This document shows positions 1 to 8,313 of a DNA stretch of 37,981 nucleotides, piece after piece (positions within the stretch are counted from its first letter, which is position 1; each line of letters starts with the position of its first letter). Position numbers and translations under genes: made by a program. Source of the DNA: an uncultured Bacilli bacterium (GTDB taxonomy: Bacteria > Bacillota_I > Bacilli_A > RF39 > UBA660); contig CANNTX010000005.1 in the NCBI GenBank assembly GCA_947522695.1, positions 1 through 37,981 of the forward strand, written 5' to 3'. Under the pieces are notes generated by a model. That model worked only from the letters and a program-made list of their open reading frames with translations. It did no database searches and was not told where the DNA came from.

Positions 1-110
1 AATTCTTCTCTTATTCTAGACATGTCAAAACCAATTTTTTCAATCTCTTTTATTTTGTTATCTATTTCAATTAATTTAGCTTTATAACTAATTGCTACAT
101 CTGTATTCAT
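1..110 (-). CDS. Partial 5' end of a paralogue of the 114-1787 gene, unknown function
   Basis: Thirty-six codons are visible before the window edge. The first residues (MNTDVA-SYKAKL) and the following charged helix match the start of the gene immediately upstream almost position by position, so this is a tandem paralogue. A strong AGGAGG lies just before its ATG, inside the 3-base gap after the upstream stop and the last codons of that gene. It is almost certainly co-transcribed with its neighbour. Function unknown; only an N-terminal coiled-coil segment can be seen. Confidence 0.75.
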   Translation of the reverse strand, partial: MNTDVAISYKAKLIEIDNKIKEIEKIGFDMSRIREE

Positions 111-113
111 ATT

Positions 114-1787
114 TTATTTTCCTCCTAATAATTTTTTCTTGGCGTTACTATCAAGTGTTTCTTTAGGAAGCTTAATTCCGTAATCTTCAAACAAATAACT
201 ATACTTAGAAGCTTCTTGGTTAAAGACATTTCTAAGTTCATCATTTTGTCCTATTAAAGTTAATAGTTCCTTAGTTTGTTCTAAAAATAATTTTTTATCA
301 TTTTTAAGATTTTCTTTTGCTTTCATACATCTTTTTAAATTCATAATTAGACGTAATTTACTTTCATGGTAATAATCATCTTCTAAAATACCCCATAAAA
401 TTATCGCTTCTATGACAATAGCACCAATGGTAAGCAAAATGGTGAGAAAAATACTATTAACGCTTACTTCAGCATTTTTGGATTCTAAGTCTATAATATT
501 ATATACAAGTTCATAATAATCTACATATTCTTGAACAATATCACTATTACCCTTTATATTAACAATCTCACTGCTATTAATAGGAACTGTAACATTTTTA
601 TTCCAATAATCTAAATACCCATTAATATCTTGATATTTTAAATAACTTAGATCATAAATGGTTTTTCTTCGATACCACATAGCATCTTCCTCTGTAATTC
701 TATTTCTAGGAACTTTGCCTGAATTATAGTCATCAATATCATCACTACTTAACGTATCATATTTAACAACGTAGGCTGTTTTAGTTGTATCCTCATCAAT
801 AATTTCTCGTTCATCACTATGGGTATAAGTATTATCATAAGAATTGTATGTATCTTTACTAACATCATATGAATATTGTTTGAATACCTTTTTGCCTAGA
901 AAATTAAATAAGCTAAAACTAGCTATTGGGATTGATAACGCTATGGCAACTGCAACAATTGATTTCATAAGTTCTTTAAATTCTAATTTAAATGTTCTAA
1001 CACTATCTTCATATCTTTTTTCAGTATTAGAATAATCTTTATATTTTTCTTTAATATCTTTTTCAACTGACTCAATATTTTTAACCATGTTATTAGCAGG
1101 AACTGTTATAACATTTTTTAATCTATCTTTTTCATCTTTAAATACCATTAATTTAAGAAAATCATTATCTAATAGTGAACTATTACTGCCATTTCTTTTG
1201 ATTTCATAGTATTTAGCTTCAATTTCGGGATATTTTTCAAAATTAATTTCATCGACTGTTGACTTTATTTTTCTTTCGATAAATGATTTGTCAATTTCAC
1301 TAGCTTTGCAAAATTCTAGCAAAGTGCTTTTTCCAGTATAGTATATTTCAAAGCAAATAACTTTAAAAACACCTGTATAAAATGGCTCAACAATTTTCTT
1401 TTCTTCTTCATAATCAATCACTGATGAATTACCAAGACTTCTAAGTAATTTTTTAATTTCACCAACAATTTCACTTATTTTATCTTCTTTAATATAATTT
1501 TTATCTAAATATTCAGCATAATTATTAACTTTAATATATATTTCAAAAGAATCTAAACTAGAATCTAATTTTTCTAATCTTGCCATTGCATTAGAATAAT
1601 CAGCAATTATAAATCCTTCAAAATTTTTATTTTTAGATATTTTAACTTTTGAATTAGTATCAGTAATAATTTTTTCTACTTCTTCTTTAAATGTCTTAAC
1701 ATTAAAACCTATTCTTTCAATTTCTTCTATTTTGTCTTCAACTTGTGTTAATTTAGCTTTGTAATTTAGTGCTACATCTGTGTTCAT
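114..1787 (-). CDS. Coiled-coil membrane protein of unknown function
   Basis: 557 residues. I do not recognise the family. The first ~270 residues are rich in Lys/Glu and look mostly helical or coiled coil. One hydrophobic segment follows near residues 275-295, then an Asp/Ser/Tyr-rich stretch of about 150 residues that is probably outside the cell, then a second hydrophobic segment near 445-470 and a charged C-terminal helix of about 85 residues. This suggests a two-span membrane protein with both ends in the cytoplasm. Start choice: a GTG two codons further upstream touches the GAGGAG Shine-Dalgarno, while the ATG at 1787 is well spaced and gives the same MNTDVA start as the paralogue at 1-110. 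Downstream gene follows after 3 bases. Confidence 0.7.
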   Translation of the reverse strand: MNTDVALNYKAKLTQVEDKIEEIERIGFNVKTFKEEVEKIITDTNSKVKISKNKNFEGFIIADYSNAMARLEKLDSSLDSFEIYIKVNNYAEYLDKNYIKEDKISEIVGEIKKLLRSLGNSSVIDYEEEKKIVEPFYTGVFKVICFEIYYTGKSTLLEFCKASEIDKSFIERKIKSTVDEINFEKYPEIEAKYYEIKRNGSNSSLLDNDFLKLMVFKDEKDRLKNVITVPANNMVKNIESVEKDIKEKYKDYSNTEKRYEDSVRTFKLEFKELMKSIVAVAIALSIPIASFSLFNFLGKKVFKQYSYDVSKDTYNSYDNTYTHSDEREIIDEDTTKTAYVVKYDTLSSDDIDDYNSGKVPRNRITEEDAMWYRRKTIYDLSYLKYQDINGYLDYWNKNVTVPINSSEIVNIKGNSDIVQEYVDYYELVYNIIDLESKNAEVSVNSIFLTILLTIGAIVIEAIILWGILEDDYYHESKLRLIMNLKRCMKAKENLKNDKKLFLEQTKELLTLIGQNDELRNVFNQEASKYSYLFEDYGIKLPKETLDSNAKKKLLGGK

Positions 1788-1815
1788 AAACACTCTCCTC
1801 TTTAAATTAAGGCTT

Positions 1816-1844
1816 ATTCTAGCATATTTTCAAATAAATTGCAA
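1816..1844 (-). promoter_or_regulatory. Sigma-A-type promoter for the 1787 gene pair
   Basis: On the minus strand TTGCAA, a 17-base spacer and TAGAAT lie about 30 bases upstream of the GAGGAG ribosome binding site. The -35 box TTGCAA is its own reverse complement, so it could also serve the divergent gene starting at 1911, but I see no convincing -10 in that direction. Confidence 0.6.
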
Positions 1845-1910
1845 ACATATTTTTGGATTTTAATCCTACACAATAAAGAATTCTCATCATATTATTATAT
1901 TAGGTGACTT

Positions 1911-3770
1911 ATGTTAATTATTGATAATACAACTGTGGTAGTTTATTCTTATGATGAATTAAAATCTGCTTTAGAAGGAACTTATACTTATGTTTATTTA
2001 GGTAATAATATAACAATGACTAATGGAATTAAAATAAATAGGTTAACTAAAGAATTAATTATTAATGGTACTTATGAAGGTATAACATATATTTTAGAAG
2101 ATAAAAAAAGTTTAAGTGCATCTGATACAATAACAATTTCTTCAAATATTACAACTAAAATAACTGTTTGTAATGTAAAATTTATAGGATATAACTACTA
2201 TGGAATAATTTATATACCAGATTCAAATACTTATAAAAATACAACCATAGAATATAAAAATATAGTTTATACTGGTCCTCAGATGGCTTTTAATCCCTAT
2301 GGATTAACTAGATTTATCGACTGTACAATAACCATTGATGATAATGCTTTAGTAACTGGTAATGAGGTTGCTGAATGTAATCGGATTGAAATTGGTGGAA
2401 ATACAACTATAACTCACAACTCAAAAGGTAATTCAGCTTTTTGGTTTAGAAATAATACTCCTTACTTAAATATTTTAGAAAACGCAAATGTAAGTTTTAA
2501 TAGTCCTAACCGTGAACTTTTTTATGGAGTTAATAATTTAGAATTAAATATTTTAAATAATGCTAGTTTTAATGTTACAACTCATAATGGAATGGCTTAT
2601 GGAAATTTTGGTACTGGGGCGACTAACTTATATCCAAATTCTAGTTTAACAATTGAACAAACTACACAAAATGGATCATACTCTACTTGGTATAGTTATG
2701 GAAAGATAAATATTGATACTAATGCTTCTTTAAGAATAATAAATGATTTTCCTAATATAAGTACTTCTAATTATAATATTAATTTTTCAAGTAGTGGCTC
2801 ATTAACACTTAATAATCCTAAAGAAGTTGTTCTTTATAATTCTAAGGCGAATATTATTTATACTACCAGTACTTTACCATTTAGTTTTACTTTTAATAGG
2901 TTAAATTTATTTACATCAAGTATTACGATAAATGAGGATATAACTAAAGATACTCTTCCTACTTATTCTTGGTATAAAAATAATGATTTAATAACTATTA
3001 CTGGAACGTTTAATTCAACTACTTCAACTATTTTAACAAGCACATTAACTGAAGAAGATTTACAAACTTTACCTAGTTTAACTAATTTTGTTTTTGCTAA
3101 TAAGAAGATTTTATCGATAGGTGATTTTGCTTTTAGGTCATCAGCTATTACTGATAAAAATGAGGTAATTAGTGGATTAACTTTACCTAATGCGAGTGTG
3201 CTTATTACAATTAATGATACATCTAGTGTTGTGCTAGCTGATGATACTGGTAAATTTACTTATAATTTAGATAGTTCTTTACCAATTGGAACATATATAA
3301 TTTTTAACGTAAAAAAATATCAAGATTTGATTTACCACACTAAAACAGTTCAAATTGTTTATAATGGAGACCTAACTTTAGATAGTGCAACTAATATAGT
3401 ATATTTTATGCTATCACCTATTTCTTTAAATCCAATTATATGTCCTAAAAAAGATGATGTAAAATTAGTTATTACAGATACTAGAATTAATAAAACATCA
3501 TGGAATATTTATGCCTCTGTTACTAAAGATTTTAAAAGTTTAAAAGGAAATAATTTAGATGCTTCGATAATCTATGTAGATGATGATAATAACCAAATAA
3601 AATTAACCGAGATTCCACAAAAAATATATACTTATACTCCAAATGATGATGATTTACAAGTAACTATTACATTTATAAAAGATAGGCATCTTCTTTTATT
3701 ATTAAATAGTAAAGTTATTAATAATAATACCTATCAAACAAGTATAATTTGGTCCATAGAAGCAAATTAA
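1911..3770 (+). CDS. Surface-type protein: pectate-lyase-like N-terminal region, WxL-like C-terminus, no signal peptide
   Basis: 619 residues, rich in Asn, Thr, Ser and Ile. Residues ~8-330 show the spaced hydrophobic pattern of a beta-helix and resemble pectate-lyase-like adhesive domains (start: YDELKSALEGTYTYVYLGNN). The middle contains a Big-type strand pattern. The last ~110 residues resemble the WxL cell-wall domain: TSWNIYASV followed by a LKGNNLDA-type segment, and a final NNTYQTSIIWSIE, but with W-x-I in place of W-x-L. Such proteins are normally secreted; this one has no signal peptide or membrane segment, and no upstream in-frame start. AGGTGA precedes the ATG closely. Ends at a bidirectional terminator. 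Family assignment is by pattern only. Confidence 0.6.
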   Translation: MLIIDNTTVVVYSYDELKSALEGTYTYVYLGNNITMTNGIKINRLTKELIINGTYEGITYILEDKKSLSASDTITISSNITTKITVCNVKFIGYNYYGIIYIPDSNTYKNTTIEYKNIVYTGPQMAFNPYGLTRFIDCTITIDDNALVTGNEVAECNRIEIGGNTTITHNSKGNSAFWFRNNTPYLNILENANVSFNSPNRELFYGVNNLELNILNNASFNVTTHNGMAYGNFGTGATNLYPNSSLTIEQTTQNGSYSTWYSYGKINIDTNASLRIINDFPNISTSNYNINFSSSGSLTLNNPKEVVLYNSKANIIYTTSTLPFSFTFNRLNLFTSSITINEDITKDTLPTYSWYKNNDLITITGTFNSTTSTILTSTLTEEDLQTLPSLTNFVFANKKILSIGDFAFRSSAITDKNEVISGLTLPNASVLITINDTSSVVLADDTGKFTYNLDSSLPIGTYIIFNVKKYQDLIYHTKTVQIVYNGDLTLDSATNIVYFMLSPISLNPIICPKKDDVKLVITDTRINKTSWNIYASVTKDFKSLKGNNLDASIIYVDDDNNQIKLTEIPQKIYTYTPNDDDLQVTITFIKDRHLLLLLNSKVINNNTYQTSIIWSIEAN

Positions 3771-3804
3771 AACACTTTAGATCATTTATTCTAAAGTGTT
3801 TTTA
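3771..3804. terminator. Bidirectional terminator between convergent genes
   Basis: Perfect 11-base inverted repeat AACACTTTAGA (3771-3781) / TCTAAAGTGTT (3790-3800) with an 8-base loop. T-rich runs follow on both strands. It serves the plus-strand gene ending at 3770. It also lies exactly where the out-of-frame tail of the DUF11 gene ends at 3802, which supports that tail being the true gene end. Confidence 0.8.
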
Positions 3805-3940
3805 TATTCTAAAATAAGGTGTGCTACAATCTAGTTTATCTGTTTTTCTCATCTTTCCTACTGTAAATACATTATTAACATGTTTAGTTAATTCCTTACT
3901 TTCAAATGTACAAACACTATTTAATTCAAAATAAGAACTA
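3802..3940 (-). other. Out-of-frame continuation of the DUF11 gene
   Basis: Reading one base on from the DUF11 frame near 3940, the DNA stays open for about 45 codons and encodes FELNSVCTFESKELTKHVNN followed by VFTV. This matches the closing strands of DUF11 domains (N-x-A-x-V ... sN-x-V-x-V). The frame ends at 3802, at the foot of the terminator hairpin, as expected of a true gene end. The join lies around an AAGAAGG run. Confidence 0.5.
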
Positions 3941-4324
3941 TGCCTTCTTGCTAACTTGAAACGTAATAGTAGTACTCCCAGTTGCTGTAATATCATCTAA
4001 AGTTATAGTAAGTTTACCAGTTGATTCTTCATAAGTATATTTACTAGTTTCAGCTTTTACCCCATTAATAGTTACCGATTCATTAACAAAACCAACTTTT
4101 GTAGTATCTAAAATATCAGTTATTACTGGAGTTGTATAACTTAAATCTGCTTTATTATTAATAACTATTGTATATGTTAATAATCCATCAGCCCAAACCA
4201 TTTTATCAGCCGTTTTAGTAACAGTTAAACCATCAATCATTGAAACTACTACTGCTTCACTACTAATCTCAGTTGGTATATTATTATAGTTACCTAATAC
4301 GGACACTGTATTACTTAAATCCAT
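3938..4324 (-). CDS. Single-domain DUF11 protein, probably frameshifted near its 3' end
   Basis: 128 residues to the first stop. DUF11 is an Ig-like beta-sandwich repeat of bacterial surface proteins; the pattern here is classical: VTKTADK near residue 35, LTYTIVINN near 48, PVITDILDT near 65, VNESVTINGV near 77, then LTITLDDI and TTITFQV at the end. There is no signal peptide, and AGGAGG is well placed before the ATG. The usual last strands of a DUF11 domain are missing from this frame but are found in the +1 frame directly downstream (next entry). So the gene may be a pseudogene, carry a sequencing error, or use a frameshift. Confidence 0.65.
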   Translation of the reverse strand: MDLSNTVSVLGNYNNIPTEISSEAVVVSMIDGLTVTKTADKMVWADGLLTYTIVINNKADLSYTTPVITDILDTTKVGFVNESVTINGVKAETSKYTYEESTGKLTITLDDITATGSTTITFQVSKKA

Positions 4325-4372
4325 AAGACCTCCTATTTATCTTATGAACTATTTCTTTATAAAGCTTATTTT

Positions 4373-6547
4373 TTACGCCCTAGTTGGATTATTATCTATT
4401 TCAATATTTACTTTACTATTTAATCTATAAATATCATCTAAGTATTTTAAATGTTCTTTAACTAAATTATAATCTTTATATTTTAATATTATTTGAAATC
4501 TATAAACATTGTTTATTTTAAACATTGCAGCAGTTGTTGGCCCTAAAATTATAACATTAGTAAGTTTTTTATCTAAATAACTTTTAACTTTAGATATTTC
4601 TTTAGAAGCTTCATTATAATCTTTAGATGCAATTAAAATTTTAGTTATATAAAAATATGGCGGATATTTAAGAATTTTTCTTATATTCATTTCATAATTA
4701 TAAAGAGATTCATAATCATTATTTTTAGCATATTCTATTATTTTATTATCACTATTAAAAGTTTGAATTACAGCATCTGATTTATCACTTGCTCTTCCAG
4801 CTCTGCCAATTGTTTGCGTAATAAGTTCAAAAGTATTTTCTCCACTTCTAAAATCAGGAATATTTAAAGAATCATCGGCATTAATTATGGCCGCTAATGT
4901 TACTTTGGGAAAATCAAATCCTTTACTAATCATTTGAGTACCAACAATTATGCTTACATCTTCGTTTTCTATTTTAGCTATAATTTCGTCTTGGCTACCT
5001 TTTTTACTGGTCGTATCAGCATCCATTCTAACTGTTTTAACATTATATCTTTTATTAATTTCTTCTTCTAACTTTTCAGTACCAAGTCCAAAATTAGTTA
5101 AAGATTTTTCCATGCAACTTGGGCAGGTATCGGGATTATTAATAGTATATCCACAATAATGGCATCTTAAATTATTACTTGTTTTATGATAAGTTAAAGA
5201 TATTTCACAATGAGGACATTTAAATGTATAACCACAATTTTTACAATTAACAATAGTTGAAAAACCTCTTCGATTAAGCATTAATAATACTTGTTCATGA
5301 TTAGATATTTTTTCTTTAATTTTTTGATCTAAATAATCACTTATAATCATATTTCTTTTTTTATATTCTTCTTGCATATCAACTATTTTAGTAGTAGGCA
5401 TTACACTTTTCCCAATTCTTTTGGTTAAAGATAGTAAAGTATAAACTCCTTTTTTAGCCCTAGCCATTGTTTCAAGTGAAGGCGTTGCAGAACCAAGTAC
5501 AACTGGACAGTTATGATATTTACTTCTTAAAAGAGCAATATCTCTAGCATGATATCTTGGATTACTATCTTGTTTATAGTTACTACTTTGTTCTTCATCT
5601 AATATTATTATTCCAATTTTTTCAAAAGGAACAAATATAGCACTTCTAGTTCCAACAACAATATGAACATCTCCATTTAAAATTTTATGATATTCATCAT
5701 ATTTTTCACCATCTGATAAAGCACTATGGAAAATAGCAACATCACTACCAAATCTTGAATAAAATCTTGAAACTATTTGATGAGTTAAACTAATTTCTGG
5801 AACAAGAAGTATTGCACATTTACCTGTTTTAACTACTTTTTCAATTAACTCCATGTATACCTCAGTTTTGCCTGATCCAGTTACCCCATGAAGTAAAAAT
5901 ATTTCGTTTTTATTAAAACTTTCCTCTACTTTATCTACGGCTTCTTTTTGTTCTAATGTTAGTTCTTTTTTCTTAAAACTATTATTATCAATATTTATAC
6001 GATATTTATTAACTTTATTTATTTTAATAATACTTTCATTAACAAGTTTTTTTATTATATCTAAACTATATTCTTTTTTTAAGATTTTTTCGTTATTTAA
6101 AAGTCTGTTAAGTAATTCAATTTGTTTAGTACTTCTTTTATTATTTTCAATATAATTAATAGCAGTATCTTTATTTATTAATTCTAAATATTCATCATAT
6201 TTTTGATAACTACTTTTAATTGTTTTTATTTTCATAGAAGATGGAAGCATTGCTTGATATGCTTGAATAAGAGAACAAAGGGTTAATTCTTTTAATGTTT
6301 TACCAAGATCTAATAACTCTTTATTTAAACAAAAGTATTCATCTGTAATACTTGCTATTTCTTTTAAATTATTGCTATTACAATTATTAGTTATTTCTAA
6401 TACAAATCCATTAATTAAGGTATTTCTAAAAGGAACTTTTACTTTCATTCCAACTTTTAAGGTATCTTTTAAGTTATCAGGAATTATATAAGTAAATGTT
6501 TGATCTAAGGCTTTAGCACCATATTCAACTAAAATATTAGCATACAT
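4373..6547 (-). CDS. priA: Primosomal protein N' (replication restart helicase PriA)
   Basis: 724 residues, usual length. PriA is a superfamily 2 3'-to-5' DNA helicase that reloads the replisome at stalled forks. Visible: N-terminal 3'-DNA binding domain (1-~105), Walker A GVTGSGKTE near 219, Walker B DEEQ near 316, motif GSATPSLE near 350, eight zinc-binding cysteines in CxxC pairs between about 434 and 480, and QTIGRAGRA (motif VI) near 580. The usual DEEH box reads DEEQ here (see findings). The start ATG follows GAAGG by several bases; a TATAAT box lies just upstream, next to the terminator of the gene behind it. Standing alone here, not next to def/fmt as in many Firmicutes. Confidence 0.95.
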   Translation of the reverse strand: MYANILVEYGAKALDQTFTYIIPDNLKDTLKVGMKVKVPFRNTLINGFVLEITNNCNSNNLKEIASITDEYFCLNKELLDLGKTLKELTLCSLIQAYQAMLPSSMKIKTIKSSYQKYDEYLELINKDTAINYIENNKRSTKQIELLNRLLNNEKILKKEYSLDIIKKLVNESIIKINKVNKYRINIDNNSFKKKELTLEQKEAVDKVEESFNKNEIFLLHGVTGSGKTEVYMELIEKVVKTGKCAILLVPEISLTHQIVSRFYSRFGSDVAIFHSALSDGEKYDEYHKILNGDVHIVVGTRSAIFVPFEKIGIIILDEEQSSNYKQDSNPRYHARDIALLRSKYHNCPVVLGSATPSLETMARAKKGVYTLLSLTKRIGKSVMPTTKIVDMQEEYKKRNMIISDYLDQKIKEKISNHEQVLLMLNRRGFSTIVNCKNCGYTFKCPHCEISLTYHKTSNNLRCHYCGYTINNPDTCPSCMEKSLTNFGLGTEKLEEEINKRYNVKTVRMDADTTSKKGSQDEIIAKIENEDVSIIVGTQMISKGFDFPKVTLAAIINADDSLNIPDFRSGENTFELITQTIGRAGRASDKSDAVIQTFNSDNKIIEYAKNNDYESLYNYEMNIRKILKYPPYFYITKILIASKDYNEASKEISKVKSYLDKKLTNVIILGPTTAAMFKINNVYRFQIILKYKDYNLVKEHLKYLDDIYRLNSKVNIEIDNNPTRA

Positions 6548-6589
6548 AATAAATACCTTCTTTCTAACTAATTAATATTATAGCAAATA

Positions 6590-6626
6590 AAAACATAAAT
6601 AGTTTAAATAATTCTATCTATGTTTT
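6590..6626 (-). terminator. Terminator of repeat unit 1, overlapping the stop codon
   Basis: Stem AAAACATAAATAG (6590-6602) / CTATCTATGTTTT (6614-6626), one mismatch, 11-base loop. The right arm contains the stop codon of the 7162 gene. The same hairpin recurs at 7404-7440, and its left arm alone at about 8224-8236. Confidence 0.7.
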
Positions 6627-7162
6627 AAATTTGAATTATTACCTAAAGAATATGTTTTAGGTTTTGATTCTTGATCTTTAGTTGGTTCATTAATTTTATC
6701 AAGTGTTTCTCCTATTTTTTCGTTTCCATATAATTCTTGGAATTTTAAAAATTTTTGTTTTTCTTCTTCTAAATAAGCAATCATTTCTTCAGGAGTCATT
6801 GTTTTATAATCAATTTTTTCTTCTGATTCGTCTTTAATATTTTCATTTTCTTCTCCACCAAAGAATATTTCATCATTTATATAATTTTTTCGTACATTTG
6901 GATATATTTTTTCAAAATTAAATATTATTATCCATGGGTACACCATATTAAATATAGGAATAATTGATATAAATAGTGTTTTTAGTATATTTTCAAGTAT
7001 ACTTTTAAAATTTTTATAAAATATTATTTGTGTTCCTGGTGCAAACCTATTTAACTCGTTTTTTATTCTTTTAAGAGTTATTGCCATAAATATTTCTTGA
7101 GTTACAGATGTAAAAATTGCAGATGCACCATAAATTATTAAAAGTATTTTTAATAATGACAT
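6614..7162 (-). CDS. Small two-span membrane protein, tandem copy 1
   Basis: 182 residues, family not recognised. The first ~22 residues are hydrophobic (MSLLKILLII), a second hydrophobic segment lies near residues 55-80, and the rest is a charged tail with a Glu-rich linker. The last ~65 residues (from MTPEEMIAYLEEEKQKFLKF on) are almost identical to the neighbour at 7428-7988, while the middle of the two proteins has diverged. Start supported by GAAAGGAAGG ahead of the ATG and by the identical arrangement in copy 2. Each copy has its own promoter and terminator, so they are separately transcribed. Confidence 0.65.
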   Translation of the reverse strand: MSLLKILLIIYGASAIFTSVTQEIFMAITLKRIKNELNRFAPGTQIIFYKNFKSILENILKTLFISIIPIFNMVYPWIIIFNFEKIYPNVRKNYINDEIFFGGEENENIKDESEEKIDYKTMTPEEMIAYLEEEKQKFLKFQELYGNEKIGETLDKINEPTKDQESKPKTYSLGNNSNLKHR

Positions 7163-7176
7163 AACTTTTCCTTCCT

Positions 7177-7222
7177 TTCATTGGCTTGTATTATAGCATA
7201 TTTTCAAGTTGAATACAACTAA
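7177..7222 (-). promoter_or_regulatory. Sigma-A-type promoter of repeat unit 1
   Basis: Minus strand TTGTAT, 17-base spacer, TATAAT, about 20 bases ahead of the GAAAGGAAGG ribosome binding site. The same arrangement (TTGTGT-17-TATAAT) precedes copy 2. Confidence 0.6.
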
Positions 7223-7403
7223 AAGTTCGCAATATAACATCTGATTTTCCGTTCCTTTTTAATTTTTCATTAATTTAATTCTTTATTTTTATCAATTTTC
7301 AATAAATTAAGGTATTTTGTAATTTTAACTATTGTGAAGTAATATTAATAAACATTTAAAAAATATTTTATGGCTAATTTATATAAAATCAAAATAGCAA
7401 ATA

Positions 7404-7440
7404 AAAACATAAATAGTTTAAATAATTCTATTTATGTTTT
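7404..7440 (-). terminator. Terminator of repeat unit 2
   Basis: Perfect 13-base stem AAAACATAAATAG / CTATTTATGTTTT with an 11-base loop, overlapping the stop codon of the 7988 gene. Confidence 0.75.
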
Positions 7441-7988
7441 ATTTTTGAATTATTACCTAAAGAATATGTTTTAGGTTTTGATTCTTGGGCTTCAGGTTGA
7501 TCATTAATTTTATCAAGTGTTTCCCCTATTTTTTCGTTTCCATATAGTTCTTGAAATTTTAAAAATTTTTGTTTTTCTTCTTCTAAATAAGCAATCATTT
7601 CTTCAGGAGTCATATTATAATAATTCATTTTTTCTTTGTCTTCAATACATGCTTCTTCACTAGTAAATATTAATTTTTGTTTTGGTTCTTCTATTTTAAT
7701 AATCTCTCCATTTTCAATAGCTTCTTGTTTTGCTTCTTGATACATTGTTTCATAAGCAATAATAAAATAAAATGGTGCAATAATATTTGCGATTGGAATT
7801 AAACATTCTAGTACATCTCTAAAAAAAGATACCAATTTTTCTAAAAAAGTTTCTGATTCTTCAACAATAATTTTATATCCTTCTCTTTTTAATTTGTTAT
7901 TCATTGCTTCATTAATCAATGCAGCAGTAAAATATGTTGAAAATGTTGCTATTAACTCAATAATTAAAAGTATTTTTAATAATGACAT
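7428..7988 (-). CDS. Small two-span membrane protein, tandem copy 2
   Basis: 186 residues. Same plan as copy 1: MSLLKILLII start, hydrophobic helix at residues 1-25, second hydrophobic segment near 60-80, acidic linker, then the near-identical tail MTPEEMIAYLEEEKQKFLKF ending in PKTYSLGNNS plus a basic tip. The central third differs strongly from copy 1. Own promoter (TTGTGT-17-TATAAT, minus strand, about 8020-8048) and GAAAGGAAGG ribosome binding site. Function unknown; the basic C-terminal tip and acidic helix would face the cytoplasm if the first helix is a start-transfer segment. Confidence 0.65.
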   Translation of the reverse strand: MSLLKILLIIELIATFSTYFTAALINEAMNNKLKREGYKIIVEESETFLEKLVSFFRDVLECLIPIANIIAPFYFIIAYETMYQEAKQEAIENGEIIKIEEPKQKLIFTSEEACIEDKEKMNYYNMTPEEMIAYLEEEKQKFLKFQELYGNEKIGETLDKINDQPEAQESKPKTYSLGNNSKIKHK

Positions 7989-8284
7989 AACTTTTCCTTC
8001 CTTTCATTGGCTTGTATTATAGCATATTTTTTGAATAAACACAATTGTATGTTCGCAATCATATATTTTTTTCGTTATTTTTTACTAATTAATTTAATTC
8101 TTTATTTTCGCCAATTTTTAATAAATTAAGGTATTGTGTATTTTTAATTATTATGAAGTAAAAGTAATAAACAGTTAGAAAATATTTTACAGATAATTTA
8201 TATAAAATCAAAATAGCAAATAAAAACATAAATAGTTTAAATAATTCTATCAATAATTAAAGCTATAAGTTTTAACTTTTATTT

Positions 8285-8313
8285 TTGCCAATTATTTCCA
8301 CTAGATATATACA
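8285..8313 (+). promoter_or_regulatory. Sigma-A-type promoter of the polymerase/YolD operon
   Basis: TTGCCA (8285-8290), 17-base spacer, TATACA (8308-8313). The TTG that begins a longer in-frame reading of the polymerase gene is this -35 box, so that start is unlikely. Confidence 0.55.

Larger units (their letters stand above)
6582..8252. repeat. Tandem segmental duplication: two full units and one truncated unit
   Basis: The segment starting AGCAAATAAAAAC recurs at 6582, 7396 and 8215, i.e. periods of 814 and 819 bases. Each full unit holds terminator, gene, promoter and a noncoding stretch of about 200 bases that is still clearly similar (for example AATAAATTAAGGTATT in both). The third unit keeps only the loop-proximal 38 bases, ending inside the terminator, and then gives way to the polymerase gene's upstream region. 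Confidence 0.85.

Noticed and set aside
1870..1896. Sigma-K-type promoter (AC-16-CATATTATT) before the WxL-like gene
   Set aside because: The -10 misses the final TA, and the predicted start would fall in the Shine-Dalgarno.
3802..3996. Independent 64-residue minus-strand gene
   Set aside because: Its first 19 codons overlap the DUF11 gene in another frame and it has no ribosome binding site; the rest fits better as the shifted DUF11 tail.
4338..4346. CATAAGATA as a sigma-K -10 before the DUF11 gene
   Set aside because: No AC at the right distance and the start would fall inside AGGAGG.
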